Below are positions 55,815 to 64,000 of a stretch of DNA of 64,000 bases, piece by piece. The position numbers and the translations under genes were made by a program. The stretch is from the NCBI GenBank assembly GCA_019671005.1, contig CM033752.1:16740001-16804000 (forward strand), in the 5' to 3' direction. Positions within the stretch are counted from its first letter, which is position 1, and each line of letters starts with the position of its first letter. The stretch is from Hibiscus mutabilis. Its lineage: Eukaryota > Streptophyta > Magnoliopsida > Malvales > Malvaceae. A model generated the notes under the pieces. The model ran no database searches. It was not told the origin of the DNA and saw only the letters and a program-made list of their open reading frames with translations.

Positions 55815-58071
55815 TGTAACACCCTCGACCAGGATGTAACATTTGGGCCCCAAGCCCAGCCCATTACCACAAAATTTTAACCTAATTTAGCCTAATCCAT
55901 AAATAAATTATTAAAACCCATTTGATTTCAAGCCCAAAATACATAATGAATATTTAAAAACATATAAAGTGGAGCTTCTTTGAAATTACATAAATAAAAT
56001 ATTTGACTCGATCATTTTAAAGTTCCAAATACAATATACAATGTACAATAGGTTTCTACGAATACATAGCCCAAAGACCTAAGTACTATACTCTGAAGAA
56101 TCAAGGCGCTAGAATCCTCCACTGATGGTGCTCCTCCAAGAATAAGCCAAACCTTCTGACCTGCGAACGAAAACAACGATTCCGAACGCCGAGCTAACAA
56201 AGCTCAGTGGATAAACAACCACTTGACCATGCTTCAGGTGAATCATAATTAAGTGCATGCTATGAGACATGATATCAAGATAAGATAAAGCAATGACGCT
56301 ACCGTAACCACCTAAACACATGCTGTGCACAAATCACATCTCAACAACATAAAAATACGTCAATAAACAAACAAAGAGTGAGGCCCACTGTCACCTGACA
56401 CTAGGAAACCCACCCATGCTTGAAATCTCACATCAAGCGGTATACTCAGAATCTCACATCGAGTCTTCGCTCAGAATCTCGCATCGAGAGGGGCACAAAA
56501 TCTCGCATAGAGTAAATATAATTCTCTAGAATCTTGCATCGGATGGCCTTCATTTCATCACTCAAAATCTCACATCGAGTGGGCTTCTTGTGTTGCAACA
56601 CTCACTCACTGGGTATCTGAATCCTACCAAACAAAGAAACATAACCAAACAGGTGCCCTACCTGACACGTAACCATACATGATCCACCACGGATCCATAT
56701 AAGTGCCCTACTTGGCACACAACCACAGTCGATCCACCATGGATCCCTAGAATTTGCTAACATAAGCAATTCACTTCCATTTAGACTCTCATTTAGCCAA
56801 TTAATTAACATCAAAGATTAGAAGCTCACTTTCTCGATTTTACCATTCATTTTATGTCATAAGAGACTTATTAAGACCTTAGCCACGATTTATAGGACTC
56901 CCGAACATAAACTCAATTTCTTGGGTAGATTGCCCAGTGATTACCGATACACCTATGTGGGTATCGGTACTCCCCTCACCGTACCGATACTCCTATACGA
57001 GTACCGATACCCACATTAGGTTCAAAAGAATTAAAACTTTAAGCCGTACCAATACGTCTCACGCCGTATTGATACCTATTATCGGTACTCGGATCGACCT
57101 GTGCCGATCTTCACCCATACCGATACGCCAACCTTGTGTACCGATACTCGAAAGCCTTCCCAGGCAATATAACAGTGAGTACCGATACGCGTAACACGTA
57201 TCGGTACGCTAATTCACCACTGGAATTCTTAATATGCTTGGAGTACCGATACGCGGTAAGCTGTACCGATACTCCCTTCATGACTCACCTTCCTTAGTAC
57301 GAAGGGGTACCGATACGCACCTACCCCATATCGGTACGCGAACCCAGATTTCGAAACCTAAAGTTCAGGATTTCATCATTATGACCCTTAACCTACATGT
57401 TTAAGCCCCAAATTGATCCTACAAGTTATGAGGAGTTATTAAGTGAGTTTCTAACCATTTTTACCCTTAAACATCATCAAATATAGGATATACCATTGAT
57501 GACCCACCAAGCTCTAAATTACCAAAACATCATATATCAAGCACACATACCAAAATGATGATGCACATGAACACACATAAGTTAGAAGTGTACTAACCTT
57601 GGATTTAAGCTGATAAAGAAGCCTCTAAGCATCCACTCTCGTTCTTCCTCTTCCAAACCCCTCTACATCTCTCCTTCCACCATTTCAAATCACATCTACC
57701 GTAAAAATAACCCTTAAGCTGTTGTACAATTTCCTCTTCACACCCCATCCGAGATTCACTCTCAAAATTGTAAATATTGGACCTTGAACTATCAAAGTTT
57801 GAAGGAAGAAAATGAGGGTAAGAGAAAGATGAGACAAGGGGACAATAATGATCTCATAATCCTCTTTTCTGTAGAAAATTAAACTCCCACAGCTTTCCCT
57901 TTTCTCCCAACCATACTTACCATTTTAGCCTTCATAAAATCCACCCCAAACCAAGCCCAAAACTTTCCTCAAGCCCAACAAGGCTTCAACTAGCCCAATC
58001 ACAAGGTCCACGCATGAAGCCCGCGCTCCCGATAAACCCAACTCTCGGATTCTAAAATCTGGGTCGTTACA
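55815..58071 (-). repeat. 5' LTR (minus orientation) of the Gypsy element
   Basis: It spans TGTAACACCCTCGACCAGGA to GGGTCGTTACA. The architecture is the same as 49706-51968, with GAATCTCRCATCGAG units at 56415-56590, GTGCCCTACYTGGCAC units near 56653 and 56702, and the GTACCGATAC cluster at 56935-57345. Confidence 0.8.
56935..57345. repeat. Cluster of GTACCGATAC / GTATCGGTAC motifs (best copy)
   Basis: About a dozen near-perfect words, including GAGTACCGATACGCG, CACGTATCGGTACGC and GTACCGATACTCC, occur in both orientations. This is the least decayed cluster in the window. Confidence 0.85.
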
Positions 58072-58076
58072 TCTTT

Positions 58077-58660
58077 AATGTTATAATATCAATTTAAATT
58101 ATGATAAAAATATTTTTATTTATAAATAAATAATTTTTATCTAAAAATTTGACTAAAAATATATACAATATTTTAATAATCATATAATTATGTATTTAGT
58201 AAAAAAATTATAAGTTTATAAATTATAAAATAAACACAACATAAGATAACAAATGAAGGTTAAAATTGTAACAAGCACTTTTCCAACCGCAAAAACTTGA
58301 AATTTTAGATTTTGGGTTTAGCATGGCTTAAGCCAAGTGCAATTCTAGGACAATGGTTGACAATGTTTTTTACTTTTAAATGAATAGATTATAATGAGAA
58401 TCAAACCATGGACAGTTGAACAGGTAAAAGAGTATATAAGCATAAGACTAAGTTCATTTCACATCTAAGGATGACAACATATTATTTATTTTTTAAAATG
58501 TATTAAATAAATTATTAATATAATAATATACCCATATAATTTAAACTGTATTTGATAATGCCACAAGCAGGACATCAACTTTAATCAAGGTTACGGAAAG
58601 CTTGAATTTTCTTCAGATTATTTGTTTTTCACGAGCAATTTTGTTGAGGATTTTCAGAAT
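58077..58660. other. AT-rich spacer
   Basis: No gene was recognised. The last part leads into the ACR fragment with an intron-like T-rich tract ending in TTTTGCAG at 58664-58671. Confidence 0.3.
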
Positions 58661-58671
58661 TGTTTTGCAGG

Positions 58672-58905
58672 TTGATAGTGCTACTAAGAAGGGGAGTCCT
58701 TGGAGGTGGTTCAAGTTTAAACCGACTTGGATCTTATAATTCGAAGAGCATTCATTTCTTCAGATGGAGAGTGGTTCATGAATGGTATCACCCTCTGGAC
58801 TCTGTTTGATGAAATTTTGTTCTTTAGTCCACTGATTTGGGGCTTCCCCCTTCAAATGGCTTGTTTCTTTGCGGTTTTCAATGTCACAGATCAATATGGA
58901 TTTAA
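58672..58905 (+). pseudogene. ACT-domain-repeat (ACR) protein exon fragment
   Basis: After a TTTTGCAG acceptor, the plus strand reads VDSATKKG, then a frameshifted segment equivalent to LEVVQV-LTDLDL, then RRAFISSDGEWFM, a ~30-residue unrelated stretch, and VFNVTDQYGFN. Plant ACR proteins, regulatory proteins with several ACT domains, have VDS-...-LEVVQVLTDL, YISSDGGWFMDVFHVTDQ in one exon. The frameshift and the insertion between WFM and VFNVTDQ show that this copy is dead. It keeps a splice acceptor, so it came from genomic DNA and is not a retrocopy. Confidence 0.6.
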
Positions 58906-58959
58906 TGTGAATTTAGAAGTTTCGGTTAAATTGAGATTTATTACTTCTTATATTAAATA

Positions 58960-60283
58960 AAAGGATTTTAAATTAATAGCCTTTAACAAGTCAAAGTAAA
59001 TTGACATGTGATTCTGATGAATAATTTGATAAGAAATACATGCTAAAAATCTTCAATGACCAATTATGCCATGTGATATTTTTAAAGAAAATTTTAATTG
59101 TGTTTTTAAATAAAAATAGTTTAATATATAATTAATCTTAATTTGCTTTGATTAAAAATGTTTTCAACAAAAAAGAATGACATTAATCAGTTTCTATGGA
59201 AGATAGCTATTTCATCATATTTTTCTCTCAAAATCTAATTCTTTGATTTCCCAATTCTAAGATTTTTCATGGATTTCTAATGTTTTCTTCTCAAATCTTT
59301 TACCAAATCATTCATATTTTCTATTGATTTCAATTTTAAATCCTAAATCTCTTCAAATCTATTTTCTTCAATTGTTGGAAGATCACATCAACTTTGGAGA
59401 TGTTCTCCCAAAACTTTGGTACATCAGTTGCAAGGTATAACGATGATTATTATTGAAATTCCACATGTTATGTATTCCTGATTTTTTATTTAATGGTCTT
59501 TTAATGGATTTGATTGGAAATTGACGATGGAAGTGTGTTTTAAGTGATTTCGATTGAAATCTTCATTTATCAATAAAATTAAGTTGAATTTAATTTGATT
59601 ATAATGATTCATTATGGGTTAGATGTTATCTAAACTCAATTTTGTAAAAAAAATCCTGAAATTTAATTAATTGATTGATTAAATTAGATTATGTGTTCTT
59701 GAAGATTTTGAGTTGAATGACGGTGTTTTGGATTCTTAAGGGTTAGCTGATGTTAGTAGGGTATTTTGGTGATATTATGGATGATTTTGGGATAGGAATT
59801 GATGTTAAATGGATGGGTTAAAGTTAGGATGGTTTGGATTGTTAATATTGGAGATTTTCAATTGTTGGAATGTGAATTGGGTTAGATAACAACAATGATA
59901 TGGTTGAAGGAAATTATGGATGTATATTTATGTTAGTTAATGTAGTATTAAGTTATAGAACAATCGGAATCTCATTCGGGAGTTTCGAGTTGAATTTCGG
60001 CTAGAACGACTATCGAACAAGCTTCAGGGAGTGGGTGAAAGCTTGTCAGTAAGTGAAAAAATGTGTTTCGATTTCAAACAAGGTTTGAAATCATATCTTG
60101 GGAGATTAGATTAAGCCTATAAGGCATAACTAAGCGAGAAAGTAAGTTTTCCTAATTTAGCCATTGGAGTATCTCGAATATATTATGAAAGCTTGTTTTG
60201 GAAGCGTGAACTGCAAATACTTAATGTTTTATTGCATTGTTAATTGATATGCTATAAATTTTCAATCATGAGAGTGACTATGT
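58960..60283 (+). mobile_element. Partial Gypsy LTR, left part (interrupted)
   Basis: TTTTTCTCTCAAAATCTAAT (59219-59238), GGGAGTGGGTGAAAGC (60028) and TAAGCGAGAAAGTAAG (60132) parallel the internal layout of the LTR at 60284-63733 (60730-60900, 61470-61650) but with different sequence. The start is not identifiable. It is cut by the insertion at 60284 and appears to resume at 63734. Confidence 0.45.
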
Positions 60284-61984
60284 GTAATGCCCCGAATTTA
60301 GGCCTAGATGTTAGCTAGATCGATTAGACGGTTCAGGGGAACCGAATTAGGCGCTTCGAGATAGTATCGAGAATTAATTCATAATAAGTTGTTTTTGGTT
60401 GAAATAAAATATTAGAAAATGTTTAATTAACGTTCTAAGGGTTTTGAGAAACTCAATTTGAAGGAATAAAATCGGATTTTGGGACATTTTGGTCTGGTGA
60501 CTAAAATGTAAAGTTTTTAAAACTGTTTTGGTGACTAAATCGTAAAAGGGTCAATACTTAGAATCTTTAAGGAGATAATTTACAAAATTTTTTAATCAGA
60601 CTTTTACCTTAATTTGGCCTATTTTTAAAATGTTTTTAAAAGGTTATTAAATAAAAATAAAATAGTTTTGATTTAAAGGATTTTTAATAACCAATTTCAT
60701 TTTCTTATGTAACTGCTTTTGCTCTCAATTTTTCTCTCAATTTTTTCAGCAGCCAAACTATCAATTTTACTCTGAAATTCTCAGGAACCAATCCTTTTTT
60801 ATTTCCTTTTGATTTCCTAATTGATTTCTTTGATTTTTACATCAAATCCTATTTTCTTTCTTGAAGATTTCGTTAAAATCATGTCAATTAAGGAGAAAGT
60901 CAGCCATTAGAGGTGATTTTTGTTTCTCTCCTCTAATTAAAGGTTCTTTACTAAAATTCCCAAGTTCTTGATCCTTTACAATTGATTTTTCTTATGTATT
61001 TATGACTAAATCATGATTATAATGTTTTAATTGAGTTTTGATAGGAAATTTGATGGATCTTAATTATGGATCTATTTTGTGTTGATTCTAATTAATTTAG
61101 ATCACATTTGAAATATGTTTTAATGTTATGATAAGAGATTAATAAAAAGAATCTTGAAACTAAGTGAATTGCTAATTCGTTAGGTTGTAAATAGTTAGAT
61201 TTTGAGGTGATCTTGGTAGTGAAAGGTTGTTGGAGATATAAGGTTGATATATTGTTGTTTTTGGATGTTAATTGATGATGTTATGATGTTAAAATGGTTA
61301 GGTTATGGCTGGGCTTTGATTAGGTTGAGTTTGGTGATGATTTCGGTTGTGTTAAGAAAGTTTTTGATGGTTTTTAGTGAGGCGGAGTTGAGAAGATGTG
61401 TTGCTGTGATTAAGGATGAATTGGAATGCATTAATTCTCTGTTTTTGTGTAGGTAAAATAGGGGAGACCGTTCCTTTAGCAAGTGGAGAAGTTTTGGAAG
61501 CTTCAGAAGCTTTTTTTGCATCGGCAAGAGGAGCTTTGTGTTGTCAGTGAGTGGAAAAGTGGTTTACAGCTTTAAAAAGGTTTGAAAGTGATTTTGGGAA
61601 TTTATAATAAGCTTGAAACACTTGTCCAAGCTTGGAAGTAAGTAATAGACGATTTCGCTCTCAATTTCGGTTTGGCAAAGTTGATTTTCTCATGCCTAGG
61701 TTTATGTTTGATACCTACTATTTTATGCATGCTTGGAAAATGGATTATGATGCAAATGAACTTATATTGATGATATTTGAGTATGGAAAATGATTTGCAA
61801 AAAGGATTTCAATGATGTATAAATGCATGTTTTGTTGCAGTGGAAATTGGTTTGAATGATACATATGAAAATAAGTGAGGTACCATGTTTAAAGTGGAAT
61901 ATATTGGTTAAGTGACAATGAAATAAATGTTATCGACTATAGTTGGCATGCCATAGGGTTTAAAGTGCACTATAATAAGTCATC

Positions 61985-62190
61985 TCATGTGCGTTGATGG
62001 GTTAATTGTGTCGTTTTCTCCACCATGGGAATCGTAGCAGTCGAGGGGTTAATTATGTCGCATTTTCCCGTTGGTGGATTACGTATCACAATGATTGAGG
62101 GGTTAAATATGTCGTTTGCTCCCATTGTAGATATTATACAGCATAACCATCGAGGTGTTAAATGTACAGTTTGCTCCGGTTATAGATGTA
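61985..62190 (+). repeat. Tandem array, GGGGTTAATTRTGTCG core
   Basis: Four units of about 55-65 bp share GGGTTAATTATGTCG, TGCTCCCATTG-like words and a short GTAG-AT stretch. It sits just after the conserved TATAGTTGGCATGCCATAG block, the same place as the 52-bp duplication and 18-bp minisatellite in the LTR at 15896-20158. Confidence 0.65.
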
Positions 62191-63004
62191 TGTGAAGTGG
62201 TCGAAGGAACCACTTGTGAAATTTGTGTAACCGATGTGTTTTTTATAAGGAAAGATTATGTTTTTGGATCACTTGAATGCCAATATATGAATTAATGTAT
62301 CATGGTGGATAAACTTGTTTTGTATAATGATATTTATACATGTTTTGCTCTTTAAGTTTTGCTATTTGATGAATAAGCATGTGAAGGCTTAAATTGAGGT
62401 TTTGCATATGGGATTATGCATGAGATCCATGATACATGTTTTGCATAAGGTTTAATATGCATATTTTACAAAGGTAAAAAGGGCATTATATGTTTAAGCA
62501 TGATGAGCAAAGAGTGTTTTGACTAAAATGATTTTAAATGCATTGATGAGTGTTTTTAGAGCGACCCTTACTAGGCATTATTTGCTTATGCTCTCCTTTC
62601 TCATCAATGCAGGAAAGTAAGCTTTCGGGGCAGCGAGCAAGTGAGGAAGAATCCAAGAATTGAAAAATTTCAAGTATGGTTTTGATAATCGAACTTGTAG
62701 TAAATAAGATGCAATGTGACCAAGATGTAGTTGGGAGGTTTGTTTTGGTTACTCCCTGTGTTGGACAAGTTTCTTTTGATGTTTAGACTTGTATGATGCT
62801 TTATTACTTGCTTTGAGGGGTTAGGATATGAAATGCATACTTGGGTAGAGATCATCCCTATAGGATCTTTGATTTGATTTGCTATGGTTGGAATGGTCTT
62901 CTAGCATGCTTGTTTGATTGTGGAAATGCTGGTTAGAATGTTATATGATGTTTGTAAGATGTTTGGAGTATGTTAGATTGAGCCAAAGTGCCATATGTTC
63001 AACC

Positions 63005-63310
63005 AAGAGGTCATTACAAGCCAATCTGTACCGGTACGGGTCCTCAAAGACAGATACTCGAGGTCTATCTCAGCTCAAATCTGTGCAAAATTGCGCAGGC
63101 ATATCGGTATGCCCTGTAGCCGTATCGGTATGCATAGCTAAAAATTACATTGGTGTTGGTATACGGGCATCCGTATCGATATGCCCTTTAGCTACTAGAA
63201 ACTGCTATTTTTTGATATCGAACAACTGTATCGGTATGCTTGATGATCATACTAATACCCTTTTACAAAATGAATCCGTATCGATATGGGAAGGGGGTGT
63301 ATCGGTATGT
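63005..63310. repeat. Cluster of GTATCGGTAT-like motifs
   Basis: GTACCGGTACGG, CATATCGGTATGCC, CCGTATCGGTATGC, CCGTATCGATATGCC and GTATCGGTATG recur over 300 bp. Here most copies end in AT instead of AC. Confidence 0.75.
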
Positions 63311-63733
63311 TGTTAGTTATTTCTGGTAATATGCTTTGCTAAAGTTTGAATCTTTGCAGTTTAGTCCTTGTTTCTTGATCATGAAATTAAATGAGTTTGG
63401 ATGATTGTTTTAAGTTGAAATTTAATCGAGATGCATGAAATATGATTAATTAAGGTTTGGTAACTTTGGAATTAAGTAAGTCCTTATAGTTTTCTAAAAT
63501 TACAATTTGGTCCCTAGAGTGCAATCTTGACCAATTGGATGTCAATGTGGCGCCGATTTAAATGTAAATTTTACCACTGCTAGCATGATCGCCCTAGGAC
63601 TTAATTATGCATTTAGACAAGATAAAATAAAAAATGGACCATTTTCTAAGTAAATCAGTCAGGTTTGTTTAAGCAAACCCAATATAGCTCGTTCGATTCG
63701 GTGTGACGTCTAGGCCGGGTCAAGGGGGTTAAA

Positions 63734-64000
63734 CTATATGCACCAATATAAGTTTTCAATACATTATGTATTGGTTTCCTTGAGCACCACTATCTGTCTA
63801 TGTTTTCGACTTGGTAAACGGATCAGAAAAACATTAAGTAAATAAATATGTTATTTGGTATATTGGCTTGTGACAATGAGAACTAAGATCGAATATAGTT
63901 AGCATGTCATAGGATAAGAGTACTCTATGTGTTTACAAAGTTTGTTGATGGACTCTTTGAGTCTAATCGGTTGATCATCTTTGAAAAGTATATGGAAGGC
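63734..64000 (+). mobile_element. Partial Gypsy LTR, right part, cut by window edge
   Basis: It contains TATAGTTAGCATGTCATAG at 63894-63912, the same block seen in the other LTRs. It therefore continues the LTR interrupted at 60283 and runs off the window. Confidence 0.5.

Larger units (their letters stand above)
49701..58076 (-). mobile_element. Gypsy LTR retrotransposon (Del/Tekay-like), complete ends, decayed interior
   Basis: Two LTRs (49706-51968 and 55815-58071, about 2.26 kb each) in direct orientation are flanked by a perfect 5-bp target duplication, TCTTT at 49701-49705 and 58072-58076. The minus strand is coding: a primer-binding site complementary to initiator tRNA-Met lies beside the right LTR, and a polypurine tract lies beside the left LTR. 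The interior is only 3.85 kb. A gag zinc knuckle is visible, but no convincing RT or integrase, so it is either badly decayed or non-autonomous. By eye the LTRs differ at roughly one base in twelve over their first 200 bp. Confidence 0.85.
60284..63733 (+). mobile_element. Gypsy solo LTR, same family as 10754-14150
   Basis: It begins TGTAATGCCCCGAATTTAGG and ends GGCCGGGTCAAGGGGGTTAAA, the reverse complement of the start at 10754 (terminal CA decayed to AA). Flanks CTATG (60279-60283) and CTATA (63734-63738) are a near-perfect target duplication. It contains TATAGTTGGCATGCCATAG (61938-61956), a four-unit tandem array (61985-62190) and a GTATCGGTAT cluster (63005-63310). No coding content. Confidence 0.7.

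Overview
This is plant nuclear DNA, very probably from a dicot. It is AT-rich, carries plant-type retrotransposons (Athila-like and Del/Tekay-like Gypsy, Copia, a DUF4283/RRM LINE, CACTA, hAT and SINE pieces), and contains one spliced WRKY gene. The repeat families resemble those of cotton and its relatives (Malvaceae), but that is an impression from pattern recognition, not a demonstrated match. There is no prokaryotic architecture, no operon and no CRISPR array.

Layout. 1-2676: old flanking repeats (possible Copia LTR piece, two LINE 3' tails, a MITE, an unidentified ORF remnant). 2677-22252: one composite non-autonomous LTR element of large-retrotransposon-derivative type. It has a ~5 kb 5' LTR, only ~1.75 kb of non-coding interior, and a 3' LTR split by two younger Gypsy solo LTRs (10754-14150 minus; 15896-20158 plus, with a perfect AACAG target duplication). 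22280-23821: a broken LINE ORF1 on the minus strand; its possible 3' tail lies left of the composite element, so the element may have landed inside the LINE. 23889-26118: hAT-like and other MITEs, then AT-rich spacer. 26119-28700: solo Gypsy LTR. 28750-29135: inverted-repeat (fold-back) element.

29287-31025: the only apparently complete host gene, a three-exon WRKY22/27-type (group IIe) transcription factor on the minus strand, with an odd zinc finger and a W-box palindrome upstream. 31115-34690: a ~3.6 kb element with long terminal inverted repeats and a degenerate tandem array inside. 34712-45490: a minus-strand stack of Copia remnant, Athila-like 3' end and a second Athila-like element with env-like ORF and pol. 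45490-49700: gene fragment resembling malonyl-CoA:ACP transacylase (MCAT), CACTA terminus, SINE-like and hAT-like repeats, microsatellite. 49701-58076: a Gypsy element on the minus strand with both LTRs, TCTTT target duplications, PBS, PPT and a gag zinc knuckle. 58672-58905: broken ACT-domain-repeat (ACR) gene fragment. 58960-64000: an LTR interrupted by another LTR (60284-63733), running off the window.

The most unusual signals are (i) clusters of a GTAYCGRTAC-like motif, in both orientations, inside five LTR copies of otherwise divergent sequence; (ii) a conserved block with a palindromic core (GGCATGCC or GGCCGGCC) shared by four LTRs; (iii) the 31.1-34.7 kb inverted-repeat element; and (iv) the diverged zinc finger of the WRKY gene. 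Family calls rest on motifs read by eye, and no similarity search was run.
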